Origin: Galeopsis tetrahit
Lineage: Eukaryota; Streptophyta; Magnoliopsida; Lamiales; Lamiaceae
Direction: 5' to 3'
DNA: 64,000 bases
Assembly: GCA_963675135.1 (NCBI GenBank)
Contig: OY776120.1
Location: 61,128,063 to 61,192,062, forward strand
In this document: piece by piece, positions 10,739 to 22,800 of the stretch
How the letters are laid out: each line of letters begins with the position of its first letter
How positions within the stretch are numbered: position 1 is the first letter of the stretch
Position numbers and translations under genes: made by a program
The notes under the pieces: generated by a model
Databases searched by the model: none
What the model was told of the DNA's origin: nothing
The model's input: only the letters and a program-made list of their open reading frames with translations

Positions 10739-11000
10739 TACAATTCTTTCTTCAATACCTTCTTCAACCTCAACTGGAAAAGAACTTTTTTTTGTGAAGC
10801 CAGATTCTGAAGCTACCTATTGTATATCAATCAAAGTTTAGAGAGATATCATATTCTTATACAGTTTTTCATTGTAAAGGATATCTAGGGATGACAATGG
10901 GACGGGTAAAAATCTGGACCCACATAAAACCGGCCCGCACGGGATGGGTAAATACCTGGTCAAATGGATCACGGGTCGGATAAATACCCGGTCAAACAAT

Positions 11001-12081
11001 CACTACAAAATTTGCTCCCAATAGAAAGTGATTTAGGGAGGAAAATTCGCTTGCCAATGCATTTAACAAGGGAATTAGAAAGGGTCCACTTCCCTATACA
11101 AAATGTTCCTCAGCAATTGTATAGAAAGGAAATTTGAAAATCCCTTAGACAAAATGTTCCTCCCTCAGCGAAAGTAAATAAATAATAAATAAAAATGTAT
11201 TACTGGGTATTACTAGGATTTCGGCCTTCCACCTACCGAATTCTTTCAGCCTTCCACCTATTACTGGGTTTCGAATTTAATTGCCTAACATGTGTGTGCA
11301 AGGGGAGTCGAACTCAGGACCTCCTGATTATGCATATGGACGCCCCTTTTGCCGTTGAGCTAGAAGCTATTTTCGTTATATTTTGAATGCAATTAATGTA
11401 TATGTTATATTTTCAGTTTTTTTTCTTTAATTTATTTAATTTAAACTTGATTGCTTATTTTTTTATAATTGGTAACACACGTACATTATATTTTTTCAAT
11501 AAAAATATTTTATTATCAATAATTGTGTTTAATTTTTTCTCCTCCACATATATATAAATTAATAAATTTGAATTGTATAATTCTATTTCCCAATTAAAAA
11601 GGATAGTAAATTACACCGTTTAAAACTTCCGAAAACCAAGCACAATATATATTTTTATTTAAAATAAAATCCTAAAGGCCATATATATATATGATTTAAT
11701 ATTCAAACATAATTTTTTTTACAGATATACATAATTTTTTTTTACAGATATACATAATTTTTTTTTTCAGAATATACAGATAAATATTTACATTGTTCAC
11801 AACGTATTTTTCGGCCTCAAGAATTTAACTCTGATTAATTTGATTAAATGACGTGACCAAAAATTGAGGGCCCATCCCTCAGCAATTTTTAAATTTTGAA
11901 TCCCTTGCCAAATCCCTCAGTAAATGCTGAGGGATTTGATTTCCCTAGGCATTTAACAAGGGTTTTTCTTTTCTCAGCATTTTCCCTCACCCATTTATTC
12001 CCTCAGCCAATCTCTCATCTTTTGTGAGGGATTTTTTTCCCTCAATAATTTCCCTCGCGATATGGGGCAAATTTTGTAGTG
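11001..12081. mobile_element. Non-autonomous CACTA (En/Spm) element, 1081 bp
   Basis: The terminal inverted repeats are CACTACAAAATTTGCTCC at the left and the complement of CACTACAAAATTTGCCCC at the right. It is flanked by the 3-bp duplication AAT (10998-11000 and 12082-12084). Subterminal CCCTCAG and TGAGGG motifs repeat in both orientations, as transposase-binding repeats do in this superfamily. It encodes no transposase. It contains a tRNA-like SINE remnant on the - strand and a short ATACATAATTTTTTTT repeat near 11725-11765. Confidence 0.9.
11304..11370 (-). repeat. tRNA-derived SINE remnant inside the CACTA element
   Basis: On the - strand, TAGCTCAACGGCAAAAGG resembles a polymerase III A box, and GAGTTCGACTCCCC about 40 bases on resembles a B box. 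No folded tRNA cloverleaf is supported, so this is a SINE or tRNA-like remnant rather than a tRNA gene. Confidence 0.45.
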
Positions 12082-12103
12082 AATACCCGCCGGGTATGGG
12101 ACG

Positions 12104-13815
12104 TGTTGGTCCTGAAAGGAGTATATAACAAGTGTATGGGGAGGGAATACACTTGTATGCAATTTCTTTCAAACTTTGATCAAACCAGAGTTTAGCAAGG
12201 TTGTCCTGGACAACTCTGCTAATATGATTAATTCTTCTAAGATAATCAAACTACTAAGTACTATTGAGTACTTAGTTGAATAACTATCTAAGTGAGTTAT
12301 ATGTGCGGAATTAGTGGTTGGCCCTTTAGTTTAAACTCCTTTTAATTCTGAAATCACCTTAACAAAATGTCCAGTTCAGGGAACTTGTCCAAATCTAGTT
12401 TTGCACAGTTTGTGATATGTATCTTTGAAAGTCCAGTTTGTGTGCAGTGTTGAATGTATGTGAGGTACTTTGAACGTAAATCAACATAAGAGTTTATAGT
12501 GGTTCAGGGACTCAAGCTCCTACATCCACTTTCCCTGATTTAACAGGATAATTCCTTCACTCTTGGAATTAACTTGTTTTATAGTGCCAAGGTGCACTTG
12601 ATCAACCACACCACTCCTTGGTGCCTTGATCCCTAGGATGTCAAGAGTCCTAGTACCCTTTCTCAACTCAAAACTGAACTGTTCTTCTCTCAACAGTCAG
12701 CTCCTTCCACTTCTACTACTACGACCTTCTAACTTTCTCACTTGAAAGGTTTAAGGGTTGAAGTAAGGTTCCAACTAATTAGATATCCTTTACACTGGGG
12801 TTCAGTGTATAAGGATAGAATATCTCTCTAAGCTTTGTATGAATTATACAACGGGGTTCAGCTTAGATGAAGTGTTTGAAGACTAAGAATGTCTTTTGAG
12901 GAATTTGAAGCTTCATAGTAGTTGTAGTTGGATTCAGTAGATTGGATGCTTCAAATGGTCTTCACACTTCTGTATTTATAGACAAATTTGAGGATTTGCA
13001 CGTTGGAGAGGCAGCCTCAGATGTCTATAAATGTCTTCCTTGAAATCTTCAAACTGGAAGACAGATTCTGATAGTGACATGTCCTTAACTTGGGAAATAA
13101 ACGGTTGTAACCACTTTGTCTTCATTCTGCATCACTTTTCCCAATGTCTGACTTTAAGATTCTCTTGGTCAAATATGGACATCTCTTCTTATCAATGATC
13201 CTGAGATAAGGACAACATTCCTTATCACTTGGACAACTCTACTTATCAGTTTCAGTAGAGTTTTCTCATCAGCAGTGTTGGCTCTTTAGCTCTTCAAATG
13301 ACTTGGCTCTTTCTCTTTCCATGACTTCTTAGAATAGTTCTCTGAGCATATATGTCTTGGAAGAGTGGCTTGACATCTTCAGCAAAGTTGGTCTTGAACT
13401 TCAAAGTTTGTTCTATTTCAATTGTGCTTAGACAGTATTGCTGGACAACTCTTCTGATCTTGACAATTCTTGTAGTAGACTTGATTTTCAGGATCCATTC
13501 TACTTAGTTGATCATCAGATAGGTTGTTCCACTTTGACTTTACTTTGATCAGCATACTTGTCCTTCAGCAGACTTGGGGTCAATCCAGAAACTGAGCCTT
13601 GAGGGGACTAGAACAAAATAAACTTGTGAGCATGTGTTCCCCCTTATCTAGTGCATCTATTTATCTAAGAGCTGCCTAACACATCAGCTCATCTACTTGT
13701 CTTAGTCTATATGTTCCAACAGTCCTGAAACATGTTCATTAAAATTGACTTATCTACTTGGCATGTTTCAAGGGGGGTTTTGGTATCATAATCAAAACTC
13801 ATTTTATTCCCAACA
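12104..13815 (-). repeat. 3' LTR of copia D (1712 bp)
   Basis: In the element's orientation it runs TGTTGGGAATAAAATG to CTTTCAGGACCAACA, with matching TGTTGG/CCAACA ends. It has about 27 extra bases relative to the other LTR (around 13285-13312) and a GAGG difference near 12140. The TATA-like TATAAATACA on the - strand is at 12971-12980. Confidence 0.95.
12971..12980 (-). promoter_or_regulatory. TATA-like box in 3' LTR of copia D
   Basis: The - strand reads TATAAATACA; the same box is in the 5' LTR at 26625-26634. Confidence 0.45.
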
Positions 13816-13830
13816 ATTTCCCCCTTTTTG
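13816..13830 (-). promoter_or_regulatory. Polypurine tract of copia D
   Basis: The - strand reads CAAAAAGGGGGAAAT next to the 3' LTR start TGTTGG, the usual plus-strand primer position. Confidence 0.85.
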
Positions 13831-14304
13831 ATGATGCCAAAACCTATACAATCTATGCAAAGGTGACTTGATTACACTTATTACATTCTACTTCATTGAA
13901 GGTGACTGAGGTCAAGTTCCCTGAAAGAAAATGTGTTAGTGTATTTTCTGTTTTTCAGTGCATAGAGGTTGATAGGTCAGACAAGTTAGAATTCAGTAAT
14001 GTTGATTCAAAATGTGTTCAACTATCATTCAAATAAGAGATCATTACAAACATATTGATAGTTGAGCAAACATATCAGAGCATGGATATTACATCAGAGC
14101 ATAAATTAACTAAATTACATGATCAGAGCAATACTTAACAAGATATTCTATCAGAGCATTAGTCTTTAAGTATCAGAGCAAAAAGTCATCAGGGCAAAAC
14201 ATATCAGCAGTCTTGAGCATTTTCAGCATAGATGACCAAATTCAACAAGTCAGCAGTAAAGACATTCAGATCAGCAGGCAAAGGGTCAAGGGGACTTAGC
14301 CAAT
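13831..14304 (-). other. Copia D 3' untranslated region
   Basis: This non-coding stretch between the post-pol ORF and the PPT has short repeated TCAGAGCA/TCAGCA motifs on the + strand. No gene is seen. Confidence 0.6.
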
Positions 14305-16481
14305 TCAGAGATTATCTTCAGGAGGTGGCACCATCCCATATTGTGCCCACACTCTCTTCTTTAATTCCATGGCCTCTTAGTTAGTGCCCTTAGGTCCAAG
14401 TTCCATCCTGTTCAACTTCAGGATCTCAAAGAATTCCTGGAAGATTTTTGACTGATCAATCCATCCATTCAGCTTTGGAGGCATGTAGATGATTGGCTTG
14501 GGAGCAGAGAGTTCAATTCTTGCAATGTCAGCAGCTGCAAGCAATTGCTGATACAATTTCCTGTGATATTCTATCATGAACTCAGTAAAAGTGGAGTTGA
14601 CATCTTTTCCATTCCATCTGTCAATGACATAGTAGTCATAGATAAACTCCCTTTTTGCCTCTTCCCATGTATCATTCAGCTGTATTGGCACCCATTTATC
14701 CAAGTGTGGATATTTGGTGTCCATGGGGATCAGTAGCTGTGGCTTTAACTTGCTGTATGTAGCTCTTCTTCTTCTTGGTTTTTGAAAATCAGCTCTTCTC
14801 TTGTCTCTTGCTCTGCTAGCTTCTTCCATTAGATCCATCTTTTCTTGGGCCCTCATCATGGCCAGCTTCTGTTGTGTTTCAGGGTCTTTGCCATACCCTT
14901 CTTGAAACAACTTTGATGGATCATTTAACAGCACAGTTGTCTTCTTCTTTGGTCCAGGTCCAAAGCCTTCATCATACAGTTCTTCAATGTTTTCAGCAGC
15001 TTTGGTACCTTCAGTGGACTTGGTCTCAGCAGACTTATCTGTTTCAGAAGACTTTGCCTTTTCAGCAGTTTTGGTCCCTTCAGCAGTTTTAACCTTTTCA
15101 GCAGTTTTGCTCTTCTTGGAGGTAGGTTCTTCTTCCTCAATCCTGAATTCAAGTGGCAAATCAAGACTGTTAGGAAAATCTGTAAAAGTTTCAACAGCTT
15201 TCCTTTTGATTCCTTTTGCTTTCTTGATTTGGCCTCTTGTTTGGACTCCTTCAGTGGATTTGTCCATTCTAGAAGCTTCTCCTCCTGGCCTCTGCTGAAG
15301 CCTTGCCTTTTCTTCTTGTGCTGAAGCCATTGAATTCTTCAATGTTATGGCTAACTGCTCTTCTTCATTAAGATCTTCTAAGTTCAGAACTGCTTGCTTC
15401 TTGCCCTTATCTTCAGCAGTCTTTTCCTTGCCCTTGTCTGAACCACCAATAACCAAGGCACCTTTGGCCCTTGCTCTTTCTCTTTTCCCCTTTTTGGCAG
15501 CATCAAAACACTGAGGTTTGAGCTCACTCATGGTTGTTGCCATTAGGGATTGGGCTAGGTTCAGGGATTTCATCTCTTCTAGCAGATATACATTTTCATC
15601 ATGTATATTCTGCATCCTGTCACTGCTCAAGCTAAGGAAAGCTAGAACATGCTTCATCTTTTGCTCAACAACCTCTTCCATGGTTGCTTTCAGAGATGCA
15701 TCAAGTTGGGCCTTTAGGAACTCAGTAAGATTTGTCACAGCACTTTCAGCAATGTTGGCCATTACTTCTTGAGAGAACTTTTCTGAAGCAGCTTTCACCA
15801 TTGCCAGCCTTAACTCTTCAGCCCTTTTCTTTTGTAAAGCTGTTTTCTTTCCAAGGGCCTGCTTGACAGTCAGCCTAAGTGCTTTGACATTGGAGTTGTG
15901 ATTGTCTCTTAGCAGCTTCTGTTCTTTCTTGACTTCTTTGGAAATTGATTCCATGCTTGACTTTGCTTTCTGAACTTCTGCAGAGATAATTTGCAATCCT
16001 GACTCTACTCCACTGATACTGGCTTCAATTGTGGGCAACACCACATCCTCTGAGCCTGTTAGTCTCATTTCTACTGAAGCCAATGTTCTTTCTTGCTCAT
16101 CCAAGGTGCCTGAAGTTTCAGCATAGGCAGTTTGGTCTTGATGAGCCAATGAGTCCAGTTTTGCTGAATGTTCACCAAGAATTGCTTGGGCTGAACTGGA
16201 ATCCACTTGGATAGGTGCATCAGTGAGTAATTCATCTGCAAAAATTTGATCAAAGGAAATTCCTGCAATATCAGACAAGTCAAATGGGTTAGTGAATAAA
16301 CACTCATCACCCTCAGTATTTTTTGCATAAGACTCTGATACATCAGCAGTCTTCTTCTCATTTTCAACTAATTTTTGACTTCCTTCTTGAATAATGTTCT
16401 CACCCAAAGGAACAGGCCTCCTTTCATCAAGGGATTCCTGAAGTTCAGATTTGACTTCAAGAATAACCTGTCCTTCCTCAC
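14305..16481 (-). pseudogene. Copia D post-pol ORF, C-terminal part
   Basis: About 676 codons are open from 16407 to 14377. The original frame runs on past a stop at 14377-14379 (next residues EAMELKKRVWAQYGMVPPPE) to TGA at 14305. Residues 110-310 of this part are rich in Lys, Glu and Ala and look coiled-coil (KKEQKLLRDNHNSNVKALR, KMKHVLAFLSLSSDR). A degenerate short repeat follows, built from AEGTKTAEK, SETDKSAET and STEGTKAAE units. A conserved C-terminal block ends the protein (DPSKLFQEGYGKDPETQQ, PRRRRATYSKLKPQLL). It is homologous to the copia C remnant at 8764-10309. No function is recognised. A frameshift near 16490 separates it from the middle part. Confidence 0.75.
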
Positions 16482-18371
16482 TTATTCCACCCTCATATGG
16501 TGGTACACATCATCCAAAACTCCCTCTGGTTTTTCAATTATACTCTCCTTTTCAACTCCTTCATCTAAACCTGCAGCACCTTCACCCTCAACAAGGTTCA
16601 AATGAGGCAGTTGTTGGGAGATCACAGTGCTTTTCTCAGCAGCCACTGAGTCATCCTGAATGATTAAGAGCTGATCAGTGTCCAACTCTCCTGACACTGA
16701 ATAAGCCTTAACCAAACCAGCTTCTAGGATAGGAGCCTCCACATCTGTAAGCTATGCCTTAGGTTCAGAAGAACCTTCATTGGCAGATGTGTCCTTGGCT
16801 GTGTCACCAGCTCTGGTCAACACCTCTAAAGAGACAAAGCCTTTTCTATGATAAGTAACAAGGGGAGTTGAAAACTTGCTGGATTCAGAAGGGTTGGTCT
16901 GGGAGGGTTCAGGGAGATTAGAGGGTTCAGGAGGGTTGTCTTGAGGAGGTTTGGAGGGGTTTTAAGGGTCATCTTTACCATCATCACTTGAGCTGCTATA
17001 AGGGTGCTAGATCCCTTTAGCCAGTCTCACTTTCTCCTCAGCAATCTTGACACCAACCAATTTGGCAAAAACTTCCTCATCAGTGAGGAACCTTGTTTTG
17101 TTTACTCCAGCAAAGTGGAGTAATCTGCCCTCTTCAATTTGCCACCAATTTGCACCTTTGTCAAGAATGACCTGTGCAATCTCCATAATGGACTTATCTT
17201 TCACTTCCACTAACATCCTCAAATCATGGAACATGGTTTGGAGTCTTGGGAATTCTGCAAGTTGTGGATACAAGCTGTCCACAATAGCCCTTGCTCCACC
17301 TCTGAGCATACTTTCATAAGTATACTCCTCCTCATCCTCATTTGACTGAGAACTTTGGGCTATAGGGGAGTTGGCTCTGGTTTCAGGAATTGCAGCTTCA
17401 GGCAGGTTGAGTTCAGGGAGGTTGGCTTCAGAAGGGTTGAGCTCAATAGAAGGTACTTCAGTTGCTTTTGAGAGCAATGGATCTGAAGGGGCTTTGCTAA
17501 GGGGGGTTGGCTCATGAAGTGCAGCTTCTAAGAGTTTTGAGTAGTTGAGCATGGAAGAATCAAGAGGAGATTGTAGCCTTGTCTCATCTACTGCTAGATC
17601 AGCTAGCACATCTATTGCACTTCTCTGTGCACTCCCTTCTAGAGAATATCTCTTAGTAAGATTAACAGGGGTGATGGGTTGGTTAGGAGGGGTAACATGG
17701 GTTTCAGGGGAGTTGGGTTCAAGATTTTGGGTTTCAGGAAGGTTGGGCTCTAAAGCTTGATCTTCAGGGACTTTGGACTCTGGGGTTCCAGAACCAGAAG
17801 AGTTGGTCCTGGAGTTGGATTTTGTCCTACTTTCTGCCCTGCTCTCTTTTAGAGCTACTTGGAGTGACCTTTCCTCCTGAAGTTCCAGAATTTTGTCAGT
17901 GGGCTTGGCTCTTCTCTTACTTACCCTATTGCTCCCACTTCCTTCCTCTTTCTTCTCAGGGACAACTTCCCTAGACCTTTTATCACCCTTTTTCTTTTGC
18001 CTTGTCTCATTGTATTTCTGTCTTAACTCTTCTGAGTGGTCAGGAGGTACTTGCACTCCCTCTTCTGCCACTTCATCAACTTCAGTTGATGCTCCTGAGG
18101 CTTCTTCTGATGGGATTTGAGACAATTTCTTGGTTTTGACAGCCCTGGCCTTTGTTCTTTTCTTCATTTTGGGCTTTTCCTCTTGCTTTTCTTCAGCAGG
18201 TTTGGCCAGTTGCAGTCTTCTTTGTTCAGTCTTTTTGCTCAGTTTCCTGAACAAAATTTTCTGGGCAGGGAGGGGCTTGGCAAAGTTTTGCATCTCAGAA
18301 TAATGAGCAAACTTCTCAATCAGCAAGCTTGCCCTTGTGCAGTACTTGAGCTTACTTTCCAACACAACCTT
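16482..18371 (-). pseudogene. Copia D post-pol ORF, middle part
   Basis: In the frame of the N-terminal part, 452 codons are open from 18365 to 17007. The frame then carries stops near 17007, 16960 and 16743 before a frameshift. The composition is low complexity: basic at the start (KKRTKARAVKTKKLSQ), then Pro/Glu/Ser/Asn-rich with repeated NLPE, PNSPET and PEANLPE motifs. A short segment with more regular residues follows (SMLRGGARAIVDSLYPQLAE, WWQIEEGRLLHFAGVNKTRF). The region probably forms a flexible linker. The short PE-rich repeats are a source of length variation. No enzyme motif is visible. Confidence 0.7.
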
Positions 18372-19064
18372 TTAGTGGGCTTTCACCTTGAATTTTGCCT
18401 TTTCCTTCATCATCTCAGATAAGATGAAGGTCCTCCAATCAAACTTAATGCCCTTATCACTGGCATCAATCACTGCAGCCATTATCCTTATCCTTGGAGC
18501 ACTTACTTGCTCCAAACTGTCAGTGTTGCTCATGAGACTCTTTGTAATTACCTCAAATAGATTGAGGAACTTTAGCTTGAGAGTCCTCTTATGTTGTGTA
18601 TATGAAATTGGTCCTGGAACAATGAGCCAATCTTGAGCAATTTCTTGCTCATGGCCATTGCCATAAAATTCTGGATTCCTCCCTTCAGAGGGCAATCCAA
18701 AGGCAGCATCTACATCCTCTTCAGAAAATTTCATCTTGTGAAATCTTTCTTCTTCTTCTCCTTCAGCCCTGTAAGAAAGTCTTGTGGTGACCTCTCCATC
18801 TTCTGACTTTCCTTTCCATTTCAGAAAAGCAAAGAACTCAGCCATGTAAGATTCAAGGCAAGAGTCTAGTTTTTCTTGCATAAACTTTTGAAGGCCAGCC
18901 CTTCTTAACCATCTCAAGGTTGGGGTAACCTCTGGATCATCACACTCAAAGGAGATGATAGACTCGAAGATTAGGTTGTTTATGTGGCTAAGATAGCCAA
19001 ATTCAAGGTCAAGATCCTTGTTTGAGAAATCAACAACCATTTCTGGTCTGGCTTTGGGAGCCAT
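18372..19064 (-). pseudogene. Copia D post-pol ORF, N-terminal domain
   Basis: The likely start is the ATG at 19064 (MAPKARPEMVVDFSNKDL), preceded by a pyrimidine-rich leader; the frame is open from 19202. The domain of about 230 residues is compact and regular (LRWLRRAGLQKFMQEKLDSC, YMAEFFAFLKWKGKSEDG, ALGLPSEG-like AFGLPSEGRNPEFY, HKRTLKLKFLNLFEVITKSL). It ends at a TAA at 18372-18374 and the same frame continues. Its layout resembles the C-terminal domain of the copia A post-pol ORF, the PF20167-like plant transposon protein family. That similarity is judged by eye. Confidence 0.65.
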
Positions 19065-19739
19065 TGAAGAACAGTAAGATTTGAGAGAGGTTTTGAGAGT
19101 AAGAAAAGCTAGGGTTTCAGGAGATTTTGAATGCGTGGGAAAGACTGAACTATTGTATGGCTTCTTAAGACTTGTGAATATTCCAAAAGGAATGTATGTC
19201 AATGAGTAGGTGAGTCTTAAGGCAATTCAACGGTTTACAAATGAGGAAATCAAGCTTGGACGGCCAAGATCAATTTCAGGGGAGTTGGCCAGTTTTGATC
19301 CAATGGTCAATAACCAATGAAACAATGAAAAATTGTTTTATTCAAAACGTGGGAAGGAGTTTAATGTTTGTTTAAAGTTGGGGGGTTATCAAGGTAGATC
19401 ATGTCTCAAATTGTTTAATACAAACAAGAGTTAAATCTTGGCATTTAATGCATTGAAAGTGACTTTTTGGGTAAGGGACAAATTGAATCCTTGAAAAGGT
19501 GATATCTTTAAAAGGAATGGGACAGTTATTGAAATAGGCAATGATTACCCAAAATGGGTGCTTATCAAACCAAGATTTGGTTTGATAGCCAAGACAACTT
19601 ATCTGATCCTACATGGACAAGTGTCCTGAAGTGATGTGGACAACTGTCCTGAGTTTCAATGGACAAGTGTCCTGAACAATTTAGGTCATCTCTTCTGAGT
19701 TTCAGTAGACTTGACCAAGTCTGCTGAACTTTGATTTCA
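19065..19739 (-). other. Copia D leader before the post-pol ORF
   Basis: This spacer between pol and the post-pol ORF has no convincing gene. Near the ORF it contains AAACCCTAGC on the - strand, a motif common in plant 5' leaders. Confidence 0.5.
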
Positions 19740-19750
19740 GTTCCCCCTTG
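19740..19750 (-). promoter_or_regulatory. Possible additional polypurine tract after pol in copia D
   Basis: The - strand reads CAAGGGGGAAC just after the pol stop. It looks like the PPT beside the LTR, and Sireviruses are known to carry extra PPT-like tracts. Function here is inference. Confidence 0.35.
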
Positions 19751-19770
19751 ATTAATAAACTCCTTTGGAC

Positions 19771-21327
19771 TCACTTGTTCAACTTCCATGGATCAAGAAG
19801 TCCCAACTGTGCTGATAATTCTAAGAATCTTGCCTCTGCAAGTGGTTTTGTCAAAATATCAGCCTTTTGATGATCTGTGTGTATTTTTACTAGCTTGATG
19901 TCCTTCTTCTCCACATGGTCTCTAATGAAGTGATGCTTGATGTCCACATGCTTGCATCTAGTGTGTAAGACTGGATTCTGAGATATTGCAATAGCACTGT
20001 TGTTGTCACAGAAGATTGGCACTTCAGTAGAGTTGACACTGTAGTCTCTTAGTTGTTGTCTCAACCAAAGGATCTGAGCACAACAACTTCCAACTGCTAC
20101 ATATTCAGCTTTAGTGGTGGAGGTAGCCACTGTGTTCTGCTTCTTAGAGAACCAAGAAATGAGCTTGTTCCCTAAGAATTGACATGTCCCTGAGGTGGAC
20201 TTTCTATCAATTCTACAACCTCCATAATCAGCATCTGAGTAGCCAGTTAGCTCAATGTTGTCATCAGCAGGGTACCAGAGGCCTAGATTTTCAGTGCCTT
20301 TGAGATACCTCAAGATCCTCTTAGCAGCCTCAAGATGGCTTTTCTTAGGATTTGCTTGAAACCTAGCACAAACACCTACTGCAAAGGTGATGTCAGGTCT
20401 GCTGGCAGTGAGATAGAGGAGTGAGCCAATGATCCCTCTATACTCAGTAGAGTTGGTTGGAGCACCACTCTCATCTGGATCCATCTTCCAATTTGTGTTC
20501 ATTGGGATCCTTACTGGCTTGCTGGTTGTACACCCAAATTTCTTGATCATTTCCCTTATGTACTTTGCTTGGTTGATGAAGATTCCTTCTTTTGATTGCT
20601 TGACTTGTAAGCCCAAGAAGAAATTCATCATTCCCATCATTGACATCTCAAACTTTCTTTGCATAAGCTTTGAGAATTTCTCACACAGCTTCACATTTGG
20701 GGATCCAAATATGATGTCATCAACATATATTTGGACAAGCAAGATGTCCTCTCCTTCAGTGATTCTGAAGAGAGTTTTGTCCACATTTCCTTTGATAAAA
20801 CCATGATCCAAGAGGAATTTTGACAGTGCGTCATACCAGGCTCTTGGAGCTTGCTTGAGTCCATATAGAGCTTTCTTTAGTCTGTAGACTTGGTTTCCAA
20901 CTTCAAAACCAGGTGGTTGCTCCACATAGACTTCTTCTTTCAAAACTCCATTTAAGAAGGCACTCTTGACATCCATTTGGTACACTTTGAACCTCTTGTG
21001 GGCTGCATAGGCTAAGAAAAGCCTTATTGCTTCTAGCCTTGCCACAGGTGCAAAGGTTTCATCATAGTCAATGCCTTCTGATTGACAATAACCTTTTGCC
21101 ACTAATCTGGCTTTGTTTCTGACAATCACATCATTCTCATTTTTCTTGTTTTTGAACACCCACTTGGTTCCTATGGCATCTTGATGTGAAGGTCTATCCA
21201 CCAGCTCCCATACATCATTTCTGGTGAATTGGTTCAGCTCTTCCTGCATTGCTGTGATCCAATTTGCATCTTGAAGTGCTTCTTCAATGTCACTTGGTTC
21301 TTGTTCTGATAGGAAACAGCAAAACAA
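19771..21327 (-). pseudogene. Copia D reverse transcriptase and RNase H
   Basis: An open stretch of 518 codons covers the RT_2 domain: [60 protein letters not shown], catalytic YVDDIIFGS. RNase H follows, with [26 protein letters not shown] and the C-terminal ADILTKPL. Catalytic residues are present and this part looks intact. It continues the integrase frame across the stop codon at 21361-21363. As the C-terminal part of the polyprotein it would make cDNA and remove the RNA strand in virus-like particles. Confidence 0.95.
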
Positions 21328-21360
21328 AGCACTTTCACCATGAAATCTTCTGGTTTTGAC

Positions 21361-22800
21361 TCATATACTTGGATCACCAAGTATCAGATCAGTAGGGTGG
21401 TCAGACAACCATGTCCTTCTTTTTCTGATCCCTTTAGTAGAGTTATCCTCTACTAAGGTTGAGTCACTAATATCATAAAATTCAGGATAATTGAATGCAG
21501 GATCTAATTCAGGATCATATTCAGGGATGTTGTCCTCAATGTCAGGGACATTGGCATTTTCAACATTTATGTTTCCCCCTTGAATATTAGATCCATTAAC
21601 TACCTCAGCAGAGCCTGCTTCTTCATTGGTAGTTGTTACATGTATGTGAACTGGGATTAGGTCATTCAGTTCACCATTTCCTTCAGTGGGGTTTGCTTCA
21701 GGAAGGTTGCCTTCAGGATTGTTGTCCAGTATTATGTTTTCGGGAAGATTGGCTTGGACAACATCTATGAATACAGTGTCCTTGTCTTTTAGGCTCAATC
21801 TGGTTATTCTTTGTGTGATTTCTTCAGTATCCTGGTCTTTATTCCTGACCTTAAGAATAGATTCATCAAACACAACATGAGGTGTTTCCTCCACAGTTAG
21901 GGTTTTACAGTTGTACACCCTGAAAGCTCTACTGATTTGAGAATATCCAAGGAATATCCCCTCATCAGCTTTGCTGTCAAAAGCTTTCAACTGCTCTTTC
22001 CCATTGTTGTGAATGAAACACTTACAACCAAATATGTGGAAATATGACACTTTAGGCAGTCTTCCTTTCCAGAGTTCATAGGGGGTTTTGCCTTGACCCT
22101 TAGTGATCAAACATTTGTTTTGAGTATAACAAGCAGTGTTTATGGCCTCAGCCCAAAACCTCTTAGGTAGGTTTGAATCAGCAATTAAATTTCTAGCAGC
22201 TTCTTTTAGAGTTCTATTCCTTCTTTCTGCAACTCCATTCTGCTGAGGAGTTCTAGCTGCTGAAGTTTCATGGGCTATACCATTTTTTGTACAATACTCA
22301 TTGATGTATGAATTTATGAACTCAGTGCCTTTATCAGATCTTATATTGATTATGTTAAGGCTTTTTTCATTTGACAGTCTCTTTAGTAGTTCAGGGAGTT
22401 TGACTTGTGTTTCCTTCTTATTAAGGAGAAATACTACCCATGTGAACCTAGAGAAGTCATCTACTACAACCAATGTGTATTTCCTAGCATTTATGCTTGC
22501 AGGGGTAATTGGTCCAAATAAGTCCATGTGTAAAAGTTCAAGTACCCTTTCAGTAGAGATGACTGGTTTTCCCTTGAATGAGGCTTTAATCTGTTTTCCT
22601 TCTTGGCATGGTTTACAAACATGCTCCTTAATGAAAACCTCATTAGGTAGTCTTTTAACTAATGCATTTTTAGCAAGCTTGTTCATTGATTTAAAGTTCA
22701 GGTGGTTTTGCCTTTTATGCCATAACCTACTTTGTTCATTAGAGCTCTTAGCAATGAAACATGCAGCATCAGTAGACTTATCCCAGTCAGCAAAATACAC
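21361..22800 (-). pseudogene. Copia D GAG-pre-integrase and integrase
   Basis: The N-terminal zinc-binding HHCC pattern is visible (LWHKRQNHLNF, then CKPCQEGKQ). The catalytic D,D-35-E triad follows: HMDLFGPI, IRSDKGTEF and TPQQNGVAERRNRTLKE. The C-terminal region holds FGCKCFIHNN and KAFDSKADEGIFLGYS, then a Glu/Pro/Asn-rich linker. It ends at a TGA at 21361-21363 that reads through in the same frame into RT; CGA to TGA is the likely change. The upstream junction to protease is frameshifted at an A-run near 22805-22815. Confidence 0.93.

Noticed and set aside
11304..11370. Candidate tRNA gene inside the CACTA element
   Set aside because: A/B-box-like words are present but no acceptor stem or anticodon arm pairing is evident; treated as a SINE remnant.
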